The notes: a model not told the origin generated them from the letters alone. 40,499 bases of DNA from Methanothrix sp. (GCA_026394475.1 JAPKYD010000130.1:1-40499), one strand, 5' to 3'. Shown: positions 1 to 9,183, counted from the first letter of the stretch. Program-made: numbers and translations.

Positions 1-15
1 GTATCTATACCCGAG

Positions 16-44
16 AAAAAGCAGAAGTCGTTGTTTGACTTCTG
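16..44 (-). terminator. Hairpin terminator of the surface-protein gene
   Basis: On the minus strand an 8-bp perfect stem (CAGAAGTC / GACTTCTG, positions 22-29 and 37-44) with a 7-nt loop is followed by a run of five T (complement of 16-20). It begins about 20 nt past the stop of the large minus-strand gene, the expected place for an intrinsic-type terminator. The stem is short, so confidence is moderate. Confidence 0.5.
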
Positions 45-64
45 AGACGATTTTTGCGAGCCTC

Positions 65-3000
65 TCAAGGTTTGACTGACTCGTGAGCCGCCTCAACTTC
101 CGGGCAGCTCAAGGGACAGGAGCTATCGTCCCCGTCGTCCCATTGTGCCAGCACCGGGTCGAAGTAGAGAGTCTCATTGGACCGCTCCTCCTTCGAACAG
201 GCGCAGCTTATGCCTGCAGGGCGAGCGGTCTCCTTTGCGGGCGAGCAGCTGCCAAGCCAGGCCCTGTTGATGATCGATTGGTTCCACGCTTTAGCCTGCC
301 CAAGGCTGCAGTTGCCTGCGACCTTGACGCGGTTGATGATATCTCCATCGCATCTCTTGACATCCAGATGGATCTCGATCTTCAATGTGTCGCCGATGGC
401 GAGGTGCACCAGCGTCCAGCTGGAGCTGTTCTGGTCGAGCTGCGAGGGCCGCATAGAGGAGTTGAGGAACCTGGCATTGCATGGGAAGAGGTCCCAAAGG
501 AAGAGCGGCCCCAAGGAGGCGTTGCCATCGTTGGTGATGGAGATAGTGTAAGCCGCCACATCGTTCTGCAGGTGTCCGTCTTTTCGAAGGTAAAGGTGAG
601 GCTCGTCGTACCTGGAAACGCCAGAGAGGATTATCTTTCGCGTCACCTGGTAGTCGCCCACGAGAAGAGCATCCTGTTCCACCTGCGGAGATTTGCTTTT
701 GCCGTAGCCAGTCCGGAACTCGGCTTTGCCAGAGAAGGATGTCTCGCTCTCCAGCTCTTTGAGGCTTGCGGCAACCGCCTTCTTCTTCAGCCGCCCGGCA
801 CTGGAGATCTCCTCACTGATGAGGCTGGACGCGCTCTTGGACCACATTCCCTCCGCCCATTTCTGAGATAAGTTCAAGGAAGTGCGGGAGGAGATCTTGT
901 AGCTCAGGCTGCCGTGAGCGGCACCCATGTCCTTGGCCATGAAGCTGCTAAGGGTCTCGATACGCTCCTCAGAGCGATAGGTTCCTGTGCCCGATTCGTG
1001 GCTCCTCTGGCGATTTCCTACTTGCGTGTCCGAGGCAACGTATCCGCCGCCGGAGACGGATCGATCCTGCACCAGATCCTGGCCGAAGTCATAGATATTC
1101 TCTTGAATCCGGAAGATACCTGCATATTCCTCATTGGTGAAGGTATCTCCCCCCCTTGCCGCAAAATTAACGGGCCTTTTCAGCGTTCCGAGGTTCGCCA
1201 GCCCTTGGAGATCGGATTTGATTTCAAGCAAAGAACCATTCTTATCCAGATTGAAGTGGCTCTCAGTGTCCAGCCTGGTCGAGTATCTGTACAATTCTTT
1301 GAAGGAAGTGTTGGTGAGACCGTTCCTGGCATGACTCTCCACGGACCAAAGGGAAGAGAAGCTCTGCGAGCCACCGCAAGGAAGCAGAAAGTCAGTTAGA
1401 TAGTAATTCGCCCTTATGCTTCGGTTCATCCTTATGGATTTGTTCTCGGTTAGAAAACGCAAATCCTCTTTGTTCTCATAAGCTCCACTGCCGTGCTCAC
1501 GGATGGAGAGATCCGTCCCCTCTTCACCAAGCACCAATACCCTCGCCAGGGCCGAATGCTGCATCTGATCAGAGACCACGTAGACTCGATTGGTCAGGAC
1601 GGACGGCTCCCTGGAGGTGGTGTAATCCCGATATGTTCTGACGAAGCCTTCTCCTTTAACCGCCTGATGGCTTTCATACTTCACGTCCGTACGAGGAATA
1701 CGCACCGTCAGGCCAATCTCCACGCACTCGCCAGGATCAAGGCGGCCAAACCTCCAAACACCGTCTTCTGCCTGAGGGGGCCAGGCGGAGACGAACTCCA
1801 CCGATGAGTCGAAGACATCCCTCACCGTGATATTGGTCGCCGGCTGGCCGCCGCTGTTGCAGACTTTTATGACGTAGCTTACCTCCTCGCCCCGACGCAC
1901 CGCCTTCTGAAGCGCGGTCTTGTTGACCTCCAGTCTCGTTCCATTCAGAACCTCGGTGTAAATAATGCCCATCTTCGGCCCGAGCTCATCGCACTTTATG
2001 GAGAAGCGATTGGCTAACAGGGCGCCGTGCGCCAGCGTCTCGCTCACCCTGACCCGGATGGTTATGCTGTGAGGGCCGTCCGGCGCGAGCCGGGGTATCT
2101 CCCAGGTGTTGTTCGCATTATCGGGCGCCGGATCGGAGGAGAGGAAGGAGATCCTGGGATCTTGCTCATCGATTATAATCACATTGTTGGCATCGAGTCT
2201 GCCTTCGTTCTCGTAGGCTAGGGTATAGGTGAGAAGCTCGCCCACCTCGACAGGCTCAGGCTCTGCTCTCATGCTAATTGAGAGGCTCATAGCGTTCAGC
2301 CGGCAGGAGGCGCTTTTTTGGTAATCGTTTATGCCGCCCAAGCCCGTTCGCTCCGCGGTGCAATCTCCGGCCAGGCTGGTCCAAGTGATTTTGGCGCTGT
2401 TGACGACCTCATCCCCTGGCTTCGCCAAGACAGCGGCATTGAACCGGAGCAGAACCTTATTGCCTTCGTCCCAGGCGAGGTCCAGGTCTTCAAAGTGCCA
2501 TTTCATTGCAGAGGCGTCAAAAGTCGCCGCAGGCCCTGACAGAACCTCTGCAGAGCCTGGAGAGTAGACGAGGCCCTCCGGAAGAACATCTTCCAGGTCC
2601 ACATCGAAGGCTGAGGCGTGGCTCTGAGAGGAGTGATAAACGGCTAAAGTGAAGGAGAGGTTTTCGCCTGCAGCAACCGTAAAATCTGACGCCTGCATCT
2701 CCAGGACTAGGTCGGGCTCAGCCACGGTCAGAGCCCCGGCCTCGTCCCCATCGGTCTTCAGTCCTTGCTCATCCGTCCAGCTCATGTCGGCCCTGGTTCC
2801 CGCCAGTACAGAGCCGTCCTGGTTCTCAGGCGAATTTGCCAGCAGGCAGTTGTAATCGATCTCGATGCTCTGAGCCGGACCCACATCCCCAAAAAACCAG
2901 CTGACCTGCATAGATCCGTCGCCATTCGAGGTCAGGAGCTCCCGTTGCAGAGTAAGCCCACGCATAGATAGGCTGCTTCGATTGTAGCTCAATCCTTTAG

Positions 3001-4471
3001 GAATGGTGTCATTGATCCAGAGGGTCCTAGCGCCTCCGGGAAGGTCGGCAAAGATCTCGTAGCTGGCCAGATCTCCCACAACTAGGCTGCGGGAATTGTC
3101 CGGTTGCTTTCGAAGGGCGGTCCTTGGGCTCACCTGGCTCTGCAGGCCAACCTCCTGGCAGGGACCATAGCCCCAGCTGGCATTGAGCAGATTGGAGTAA
3201 GAGTCCAGGAATAACACAACCTTGGCTTTGAGTTCGACTCGCGCTACTGCGCCTGGCGCCAGTGCGGCATAGCTCCAGGCCAGACCCTGGCCGGGCGAAT
3301 CGATGCTCATCAGCTGCAGGCCCCTCCCCAGAGAGTCCTCGACTTGAACGCTATAAGCTGTTCCATTTCCAGCATTCTCCAACTGGAGGGTCCAGACTAC
3401 TTCATCGCCCTCTGCGACCTCAAACTTATCCGGCGTTGCCGAAAGCCTCAGATTGGCTCTTCTAACCGCTATGGATGGCGACTGCGCCGAAAAAGAGCCC
3501 GCAGAAGACGAAAGCTCTGCCAAGAGGGCCGCCGGGCTGGTCGAGCCGCAACCGGCGGTGAGATTGAACGCCAGGGCCAGAGATTCACCGGCATAAATAT
3601 CGGAAGAGATCCCACCATTCGGCCCGCCCTTGGTGGACGCTTGAAATCTCCATTCCAGATCGTTTCCCAGATCCTTGCCATCGGGATAGCGCGCCCAGCA
3701 TAGATCGCTATCCTTATCGTCCTTGGCCTCCCGCGTGCAGTCGACCTCCCTGCCTGCAAAATCAAAAAGGGTGACTTTGGTGAGATAAGAGTTGATCAGA
3801 GTGCCATTGGTCCAGGGCACGACCAGGTATCTGCCTGCCACGAGGACTGTGCCCGACGGGATGAATACGGTTTTTCTATAGTAGCTGTCTACGAGCCTCC
3901 ATCCGCCGATATCTACATCTTGGGAAGAGGGATTGTAAAGCTCAATCCATTCTTTCCCTCCGTCAGTGCCTTTAGGATTCTGCTCCCACTCATTGATCAC
4001 TACGTGCCGGCAGGCTTTCAGTGCGAGGCTCAGGTCCCAGCTCAAAGACCGCCCGCTCACGACCGGCTGGCAATCTGATTCCCTGTCGCCAAAAATAGCC
4101 CTGGAATTTCCTGCATATTGGAATCCCTCCGGGACCTCTACCAAAGCCAACAGGCTGCTGGCCTCAGCGCTGCAAACGAAACTCAAGCCGTAAGCTCCGG
4201 CTCCACAGACGTCTACCTCTGCCGGAGCAGAGAGGCTCAACTCCGACGCTGCGGCGGGTGATGAGACGACCAGCAAAACCAGGGAAAGAAGGATGCAAAA
4301 TTCCAAGAAGCAGGCAAGGCATGGTCGGAGCAAGGGTCGGATTGGGTTGCCGGATGCTTCGTAACTTTTTCTGATTGGTTCTAACGATGAAGATTGAGCA
4401 CTTGAGACTCTCTTGTCATCTCCTCGCCATGCTCCAGAATTGCAGCCTGCGGAAGGGATATCACCAGACAC
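65..4471 (-). CDS. Very large secreted surface protein with lamin-tail domain and DUF11 repeats
   Basis: About 1,468 residues. A hydrophobic stretch near residues 55-75 followed by SSPAAAS looks like a signal peptide, unusually far from the N-terminus. Residues ~155-290 resemble a lamin-tail domain (VINEWEQNP, GGKEWIELYNPS). Several DUF11-type repeats follow (VAEGDEVVWTLQLENAGNGT, VEVGELLTYTLAYENEG, VRRGEEVSYVIKVCNSGGQP), a fold common in archaeal envelope proteins. Sequons are numerous. The C-terminus is Cys- and acid-rich with no membrane anchor visible. The first possible start is TTG at 4480, but an AGGTGA ribosome site lies better spaced for GTG at 4471. An internal TTG just before the signal peptide is also possible. 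The role is probably in the cell surface or sheath, by family resemblance only. Confidence 0.85.
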   Translation of the reverse strand: MSGDIPSAGCNSGAWRGDDKRVSSAQSSSLEPIRKSYEASGNPIRPLLRPCLACFLEFCILLSLVLLVVSSPAAASELSLSAPAEVDVCGAGAYGLSFVCSAEASSLLALVEVPEGFQYAGNSRAIFGDRESDCQPVVSGRSLSWDLSLALKACRHVVINEWEQNPKGTDGGKEWIELYNPSSQDVDIGGWRLVDSYYRKTVFIPSGTVLVAGRYLVVPWTNGTLINSYLTKVTLFDFAGREVDCTREAKDDKDSDLCWARYPDGKDLGNDLEWRFQASTKGGPNGGISSDIYAGESLALAFNLTAGCGSTSPAALLAELSSSAGSFSAQSPSIAVRRANLRLSATPDKFEVAEGDEVVWTLQLENAGNGTAYSVQVEDSLGRGLQLMSIDSPGQGLAWSYAALAPGAVARVELKAKVVLFLDSYSNLLNASWGYGPCQEVGLQSQVSPRTALRKQPDNSRSLVVGDLASYEIFADLPGGARTLWINDTIPKGLSYNRSSLSMRGLTLQRELLTSNGDGSMQVSWFFGDVGPAQSIEIDYNCLLANSPENQDGSVLAGTRADMSWTDEQGLKTDGDEAGALTVAEPDLVLEMQASDFTVAAGENLSFTLAVYHSSQSHASAFDVDLEDVLPEGLVYSPGSAEVLSGPAATFDASAMKWHFEDLDLAWDEGNKVLLRFNAAVLAKPGDEVVNSAKITWTSLAGDCTAERTGLGGINDYQKSASCRLNAMSLSISMRAEPEPVEVGELLTYTLAYENEGRLDANNVIIIDEQDPRISFLSSDPAPDNANNTWEIPRLAPDGPHSITIRVRVSETLAHGALLANRFSIKCDELGPKMGIIYTEVLNGTRLEVNKTALQKAVRRGEEVSYVIKVCNSGGQPATNITVRDVFDSSVEFVSAWPPQAEDGVWRFGRLDPGECVEIGLTVRIPRTDVKYESHQAVKGEGFVRTYRDYTTSREPSVLTNRVYVVSDQMQHSALARVLVLGEEGTDLSIREHGSGAYENKEDLRFLTENKSIRMNRSIRANYYLTDFLLPCGGSQSFSSLWSVESHARNGLTNTSFKELYRYSTRLDTESHFNLDKNGSLLEIKSDLQGLANLGTLKRPVNFAARGGDTFTNEEYAGIFRIQENIYDFGQDLVQDRSVSGGGYVASDTQVGNRQRSHESGTGTYRSEERIETLSSFMAKDMGAAHGSLSYKISSRTSLNLSQKWAEGMWSKSASSLISEEISSAGRLKKKAVAASLKELESETSFSGKAEFRTGYGKSKSPQVEQDALLVGDYQVTRKIILSGVSRYDEPHLYLRKDGHLQNDVAAYTISITNDGNASLGPLFLWDLFPCNARFLNSSMRPSQLDQNSSSWTLVHLAIGDTLKIEIHLDVKRCDGDIINRVKVAGNCSLGQAKAWNQSIINRAWLGSCSPAKETARPAGISCACSKEERSNETLYFDPVLAQWDDGDDSSCPLSCPEVEAAHESVKP

Positions 4472-4480
4472 AAAGATCAA

Positions 4481-4782
4481 TTCACCTTACTTTTGATACG
4501 TATCTGAATTACTGATTGCAATTAAGGATTTATCATATTTAATTATTCCCTTTGGTTGGCCTCATGATGGGCATAAAAGCAGGAAAGAAATGATTGAAAG
4601 GAGAAAAGCGGTTACAGATACTTCAATATGAATAATCCGCCGCGTTCTCCCTGCCCCATACTTGGGGCTGGACTAGTACCGCATCTCTTCCAGCGAAAAG
4701 CTCTTGCCGCGCGCTTGCCGATACCGTTCGCTCTTACCTCGCGGCGCGAAACCGAGGCCGTTTGCCAGGGCCTTCCCGCGGC
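4481..4782. other. Intergenic region upstream of the surface-protein gene
   Basis: AT-rich in its first half, with a possible minus-strand TATA element around 4530-4545 (AATTAAATATGA) some 60-70 nt before the surface-protein start. The rest becomes GC-rich towards the broken gene at 4783. Short plus-strand ORFs here look incidental. No RNA gene or repeat was seen. Confidence 0.4.
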
Positions 4783-5494
4783 TCACGGAGTGCGCCGCAG
4801 GGCCTCCAGGATATTAGTAATAGCTGCCAGCCGCTTTTCCAGGTCCCGATGCATTATCCTGATCAACGGCAGCTCTTTTGGCGCCACGGCCAGGCCTGAC
4901 GCGATGGCATGGAGGCCGTAGAGGGACACGACGGAGACGCAATCCATTTCTTCCTCCTCCCGGCGCTCCCAGCCTATGCCATCGGCACAGGTCTCGCGAA
5001 GCAGCAGCGACCTAGTAAGCAGTCCATTCTCGTAAAGAATGAGGCTGACCTCAGAGCAAAATCTCCGGCCTTCCTCAAAGGGAAAGCTCTCAGATTTAGC
5101 TAAGATGGTGATAGATCTGCGATAATAGGGCTAGGAGTCGTCCAGCAGATGAATGAAGGGTGCGGCCTTCTCCAGGATCTGCGCAAGGGCCTCAGCTTCT
5201 CGCTTCAGAGTTTCCTTTTTCAAGAGGGTGATCTTTTCGGGCAGGGGAGAAAGATCATCAAGAGCCAAGTTGATCTCTGCCAGGGAAGCGGGCACTTCAG
5301 GCTGCGGCTGGAAACGCCGCTCGAACCCCCCTGACTGCATCCACCAGGCGATTGGGCCATTCCGTGCAGCCTTGCTTTTTGAGCTTCCTGGCCATGGCTT
5401 CGGCCCGCTTGAGGAGATCCATTCCGGCCACCACCGCGCGAGCATCCAGTTCTACAGGCCCACTGCAGTCATCGAAAAGTATTTTTCCGCGCAT
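4783..5494 (-). pseudogene. Broken paralogue of the unknown protein encoded at 18288-18914
   Basis: Three segments in two frames together match the protein encoded at 18288-18914. The first reads MRGKILFDDCSG... MDLLKRAEAMARK... VDAVRG. A run of six C (5326-5331, G on the coding strand) then shifts the frame by one base, and the second segment continues as GFERRFQPQPEVP... PFIHLLDDS. An in-frame TAG at 5131-5133 sits where the paralogue has Glu (DDSEPYYRKS). The third segment resumes in the same frame (PYYRRSITILAKSES...) for 115 residues to TGA at 4783-4785. Two independent lesions argue for decay rather than one sequencing error. The family is not recognised: it is soluble, helical and acidic, with a conserved VSLYGLxAIASGLA stretch near the C-terminus. 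Confidence 0.75.
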
Positions 5495-5511
5495 CCCAAC
5501 TCACCAGCTCC

Positions 5512-5549
5512 ATCATACGCAAATATCGTATTAAAGCGTATCGTATGAT
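5512..5549. promoter_or_regulatory. Nested inverted repeats, candidate operator
   Basis: ATCATACG (5512-5519) is repeated in inverted form as CGTATGAT (5542-5549), and an inner pair ATACGC / GCGTAT (5515-5520, 5536-5541) is nested within it. The element lies between the broken gene and the ribbon-helix-helix gene, immediately upstream of the latter's TATA element. Such regulators commonly bind inverted repeats in their own promoter. That this one binds here is inference. Confidence 0.4.
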
Positions 5550-5552
5550 TGG

Positions 5553-5561
5553 GTATAAAAT
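5553..5561 (+). promoter_or_regulatory. TATA element of the ribbon-helix-helix gene
   Basis: TATAAAATA lies about 43 nt before the ATG at 5600, so a start of transcription near 5582 would leave a short leader. Spacing and sequence fit archaeal TBP-dependent promoters. Confidence 0.5.
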
Positions 5562-5599
5562 AGACTTAAATACGAGAGATAAAAGAAATAAATCGTAAC

Positions 5600-5758
5600 A
5601 TGTCAGAAAAGAAGGTAAAAGTTACAGCCTCAATGGATGCCGATTTAGTGAATTGGATGGATAAGGAAATCGAAAAAAGACGTTTTGCCTCTAGGACCCA
5701 CGCCCTCGAAGTCGCGATAGCTCAACTGAGAAATGGGATTGAGAAGGGACAGGCTTGA
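5600..5758 (+). CDS. Small ribbon-helix-helix (CopG/Arc-type) DNA-binding protein
   Basis: A 52-residue protein. It has the RHH pattern: a short basic beta strand (KKVKVTASMD), a first helix (ADLVNWMDKEIEKR), a turn with SRTHALE, and a second helix (VAIAQLRNGI). It probably dimerises and binds DNA as an autoregulated repressor or antitoxin. No toxin gene follows; the divergent neighbour is the broken gene of the unknown family. A TATA element and nested inverted repeats precede it. The family call is good; the target is unknown. Confidence 0.7.
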   Translation: MSEKKVKVTASMDADLVNWMDKEIEKRRFASRTHALEVAIAQLRNGIEKGQA

Positions 5759-5883
5759 GTCTGCTTTTGCTTCTCATTAAGCCCTCGCAGTCTCCAAGGT
5801 CCAAAAAATTCATAATTCTGAATAGTATTATTAGTATAATAATTTTTAAAATTAAAATATGAATGGGTTTATAGTAAAATACT

Positions 5884-6096
5884 CTACCGCTTTCTTCCCG
5901 CCCTGTACTTTGGCCAGGACTGATACCTCGCCCCCTTATCTGCGAAGCTCCTGGCCACGCTGTCCGAAACGGCCTGCTCTATCCTCTCGTCGCGCGACCT
6001 TCTCTCCGCGGCCATCTTTCTCACTATGAAGTAGTTGGCCGCCAGGAAGACAGGAATCATCAGAACACAGATCACGACTATCTGCCAGATTTCCAT
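5884..6096 (-). CDS. Small single-pass membrane protein
   Basis: About 70 residues from MEIWQIVV. One transmembrane helix (VICVLMIPVFLAANYFIV, residues ~7-25) is followed by a basic, charged cytoplasmic tail (RKMAAERRSRDERIEQ...). An upstream in-frame start at 6144 would add 16 less plausible residues. It lies just downstream of the MutS-family gene on the same strand, 69 nt away. The function is unknown. Confidence 0.55.
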   Translation of the reverse strand: MEIWQIVVICVLMIPVFLAANYFIVRKMAAERRSRDERIEQAVSDSVARSFADKGARYQSWPKYRAGRKR

Positions 6097-6165
6097 AAAG
6101 ATAGATCGCCCTGCGAATTTAAAAGCATCACCTGAAAGCCTCAATTCAAGGCACCTAAGAAAACA

Positions 6166-8166
6166 TCACCGGAACTTCTCCAGCAGCCGGACGTAGAACT
6201 CCCGCTCCGGCCCGCGCGCGCTGCGCACCAGCCGGTCCAGGATCAGCTCGGGGGTGCTGCGAGCCAGGTAGCTGTACCTGGGGCTGCGGTTCACAATGAG
6301 GTTGTTGTTCTTGTCCAGGCCCGAGGCCTCGATCCCATCCACCCGCACAGGGGTTTCTGCGAAGCGCCGCACCTCTTCAGCCAGGTGGCTGACGAATACG
6401 GCGACGCTGCCGCGCCTGTTCAGCTCGTCTAGGATGCAGGCGATGATACGCGCCGATGCTCCCGGCTCGGTAATGGACTCCAGCTCATCTGCCAGGACCA
6501 GCTTTCGCTTCTCGTTCTCCACCACCGCGAACTTATGCATGGCCGTCTCGAAGGCCCCGGCGGAGAGAGTTCCCCGGCTCTTGCTGAAGTAGTACATCTC
6601 CTGAAAGAGGCTGATGTGGCATGCCCTGGCGGGCACCGGAAGGCCCATGTGGGCCAAGATAGCAATTTGAGCGATGAGATCCAGGAGAGAGGTCTTTCCT
6701 CCGGAGTTCACGCCGCTGAGCAGGGCCACCTTCTCCGAATGCTCATCCGTGCCCAGGGAATAGCTCACCGCATCCGGATTGTCCAGAGAAAGATTCCTCC
6801 CCCCTTCAAAGCAGAGGCACGGCTCCTCGGAGATCTCGGGCATGCATAGCCCCTCCGCCAGGGCGAAGCTGCCTAAGGCATGAGCGAAGTCAAACTCCAT
6901 GAGGGCATGAACAAGCTCGCCTGCGGCCTCTCTCTTGTCGGCCAGGCCATTGGCCAGCTCTCTCTTGGATTTGAGCCCACGCTCCTCCCTCCGGCTTCGC
7001 AGCTCCTGCTCAAAGGAGCGCAGAGCCTGGCGGTTCAGCTCCAGGGGAAAACAGATCTCGGAAGAGAAGATCTCATCCAGCCAGACCGCCTCCGGCCCGG
7101 CCAGCTCCAGCTCGCGAGCGGCGCGAGCTCTGGCCTCCTTCAGCACATCCTGGAAGACGCCCTTCATCTGTACCTCGAAGAGCTCCCGGACGCCTTCGCC
7201 CCGGCTCATCACCTGCAGGAGATCCGTACCTTCCAGGGTGATGGAGCTCTTCTCAATCTTTGCTTTCAGCTCTTCATTGGCCCAGGATGCAGCCTCTGCC
7301 ACGCATCCCCCCAGGCGCGAGGCTAGAAGCGCGAGCCTCTCCGCCTCGCTGTCCTCGCCTTTCCCCAACCTGGAGATCAAATTCTCCAGCTCATCCAGGC
7401 CAGCAAAGCTGGAGACGCCCGCTGCCTGCAGCCTTCGTGCCGCCTTCACCGCCGCCACGAGGATCTCCAGGTTATCCTTATAAAATCCCAAGACCGCCTC
7501 CGGCACGAGGTACCACTCCTGCAGAGACTCTGCAACCTCTACGCCAGGGGGACCATCCAGCTCGTCGCCCACCAGGCTGACGTGGCTGTAGCTGTTGACC
7601 AGGCCCCTCAGCTCCTGGGGGCTCTCTGCCAGGTTCAAGTCGATCAGCTTGTCCAGGCCTCGCGCCTTCAGCTGCCCGAAGACTTCGGCAGAGGTGGCAG
7701 CCAATGCCCTTTCTCTTATCCTCGTCAGTGCTTTTTCCCGCAGGGGCCTGATCTTTTTCAGCAGTTCATCTATGCCGCTGCCCTGCATCTGCTTCGCCTT
7801 CTCCAGTGCCGCCTCGGCCAACCTTCGGTTCTCGGCCAGGAGCTCGGGGGAGGAAGAGGGGAACATGGTGCCTATCTTGAACCGGGCATATTCTGTATGG
7901 GCGTAGCCAGCCAGGCGCGAGATCAGCACCTGATAGATCTTGATTGCCTCGTCCGTCGCCAGGAAATCCTCAGACTTGACACCATATTTCATTCCCCGGG
8001 CGTGTTGCACCAGGGAAAGGGCCTGGCGCTCGCTCATTACCATGGAGAGGCCGGCAACATCGCCCCTCGACACGGCCTCCAGGGCATTCTCTTCGCTCCC
8101 GTAATGCTCCAAAAGGCGTTCCCTTATACGAGAGCCCACACCGGGCAGATCCACCAGCTTCAACAC
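6166..8166 (-). CDS. MutS-family ATPase with N-terminal helix-hairpin-helix
   Basis: 666 residues with a GTG start. The N-terminus (LVDLPGVGSRIRERLLEHYG) is a helix-hairpin-helix DNA-binding motif. A long helical middle resembles the MutS core and clamp. The C-terminal ABC-type ATPase shows Walker A (SGVNSGGKTS, ~residues 484-493), Walker B (KLVLADELES, ~559) and a signature-like GTLSAGAFETAM between them. The mismatch-recognition domain of classical MutS is absent, as in MutS2-like and archaeal MutS-related proteins, and no Smr nuclease domain is visible. It probably acts on DNA junctions or recombination intermediates. It is divergent from the methyltransferase gene across 89 nt that hold a near-symmetrical TATA element. 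Confidence 0.85.
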   Translation of the reverse strand: MLKLVDLPGVGSRIRERLLEHYGSEENALEAVSRGDVAGLSMVMSERQALSLVQHARGMKYGVKSEDFLATDEAIKIYQVLISRLAGYAHTEYARFKIGTMFPSSSPELLAENRRLAEAALEKAKQMQGSGIDELLKKIRPLREKALTRIRERALAATSAEVFGQLKARGLDKLIDLNLAESPQELRGLVNSYSHVSLVGDELDGPPGVEVAESLQEWYLVPEAVLGFYKDNLEILVAAVKAARRLQAAGVSSFAGLDELENLISRLGKGEDSEAERLALLASRLGGCVAEAASWANEELKAKIEKSSITLEGTDLLQVMSRGEGVRELFEVQMKGVFQDVLKEARARAARELELAGPEAVWLDEIFSSEICFPLELNRQALRSFEQELRSRREERGLKSKRELANGLADKREAAGELVHALMEFDFAHALGSFALAEGLCMPEISEEPCLCFEGGRNLSLDNPDAVSYSLGTDEHSEKVALLSGVNSGGKTSLLDLIAQIAILAHMGLPVPARACHISLFQEMYYFSKSRGTLSAGAFETAMHKFAVVENEKRKLVLADELESITEPGASARIIACILDELNRRGSVAVFVSHLAEEVRRFAETPVRVDGIEASGLDKNNNLIVNRSPRYSYLARSTPELILDRLVRSARGPEREFYVRLLEKFR

Positions 8167-8182
8167 TCCACATTTTGTCAGG

Positions 8183-8195
8183 AATATAATATATC
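8183..8195. promoter_or_regulatory. Near-symmetrical TATA element between divergent genes
   Basis: AATATAATATATC reads as a TATA-like element on both strands. It is ~20 nt from the GTG start of the MutS-family gene, suggesting a leaderless transcript there, and ~65 nt from the methyltransferase start on the other side. Confidence 0.4.
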
Positions 8196-8255
8196 TGTTC
8201 CGGCGGCCAAAGGCGGCAAGAAGCTTGATATCCTACGGACAAAAAGGAGAGTCCT

Positions 8256-9134
8256 GTGCTGCTAAATCATTTGCTAGACCTGGAAGAAGAGGAGAGCGTC
8301 TTTTTGGCAGAGGAGTGCCTGCAAGATCTGCTGGACCTGCCTGTAACGGCAGCAAGCTTGGAGTTTGGCCTGGATGCGGACGCCTGCATCGAGATGCAAG
8401 GATTAGGCCTGGCCTTACACCTTTCACAGCCCGCAGAGTTCTGGCTGCTGCTGACGGATAAATACTCGACGTACAAGATTCTCGATGAATATATCAAGAG
8501 ACTGAGAGCGAAGGACTGCAGGACTGTGCGGGTGGAAGAGAGCGATTTTTTCCAGGCCCTGACGGAGTACTTTTCCCGATCAATGGCTGAAGAGCTCTTT
8601 TGCGAGAGCTGCGCCGTGGCAGGGGCCCCTCTTTACGTGGAGGAGAGAATAGAGAGGCTAAAAGCCTTTTTGGAGCCGATAATACCTCAGGATAAGAGCA
8701 TTCTGGAGGTCGGCTGTGGCAGCGGCATGGCCACCCAGGCCCTTCTCCGGCTGGGGCACCATCCCCTCTCCATGGACTCAGACCGCTGCGATCTCTGTCA
8801 AGCTCTGAAGAGCAGTCGGATGGATCCCCTGAGCTGTTTCGTCCTGGACGCCAGGCTCTTGCCCTGCTTCTTTCCTTCCCAGTCTTTCCAGGTCGTTCTG
8901 GGGTTCATGATGGGTCTGATCAATGATTTCAACTGGGCTCTCTGGAGGGACATTATCCTCAAAGCTTCCTTTCTGGCCAAGGAGAGGATTCTCTTCACTG
9001 TTTACACTCAAAAAGAAGCGGAACTCATCGCGAAGGCTTTGGGCGAAGCCGGCTGGAAGGGCGAGGTAATCGATAATCGCGACTCTAAAGGAATTTACGA
9101 TCAGTGGGCTTATTTGGGGCGGAGGGAAGGATGA
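8256..9134 (+). CDS. SAM-dependent class I methyltransferase
   Basis: 292 residues with a GTG start preceded by AAGGAGAG at good spacing. Residues ~147-160 carry SAM motif I (SILEVGCGSGMATQALL), followed by an acidic motif II (LSMDSDRCDL) and the later pattern CFVLDARLLP. The first ~140 residues form a separate helical, acidic domain that I do not recognise; its FCESCAV segment has two cysteines. The substrate is unknown. Homologues of this type occur in methanogens, sometimes annotated as small-molecule or rRNA methyltransferases, but nothing here decides that. Confidence 0.75.
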   Translation: MLLNHLLDLEEEESVFLAEECLQDLLDLPVTAASLEFGLDADACIEMQGLGLALHLSQPAEFWLLLTDKYSTYKILDEYIKRLRAKDCRTVRVEESDFFQALTEYFSRSMAEELFCESCAVAGAPLYVEERIERLKAFLEPIIPQDKSILEVGCGSGMATQALLRLGHHPLSMDSDRCDLCQALKSSRMDPLSCFVLDARLLPCFFPSQSFQVVLGFMMGLINDFNWALWRDIILKASFLAKERILFTVYTQKEAELIAKALGEAGWKGEVIDNRDSKGIYDQWAYLGRREG

Positions 9135-9183
9135 CGGAAAAGTTAATTACAGTATCCTCAAGGGATGAGATGGGGTGAGACTT

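Noticed and set aside
83-1399. Long plus-strand frames across the surface-protein gene
   Set aside because: They are antisense to a protein with clear DUF11 and signal-peptide features and have no coherent domains of their own.
5131-5133. UAG read as pyrrolysine
   Set aside because: Considered because methanogens can decode UAG, but the same gene also has a frameshift, no Pyl-type methyltransferase is present, and the paralogue has Glu there. Decay is simpler.
7582-8265. 227-codon plus-strand frame inside the MutS-family gene
   Set aside because: No domain pattern and no ribosome site; the opposite strand has intact Walker motifs.
9131-9178. 15-codon frame (MTEKLITVSSRDEMG) overlapping the methyltransferase stop
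   Set aside because: Too short, no ribosome site of note; it is just the run-on after the coupled stop.
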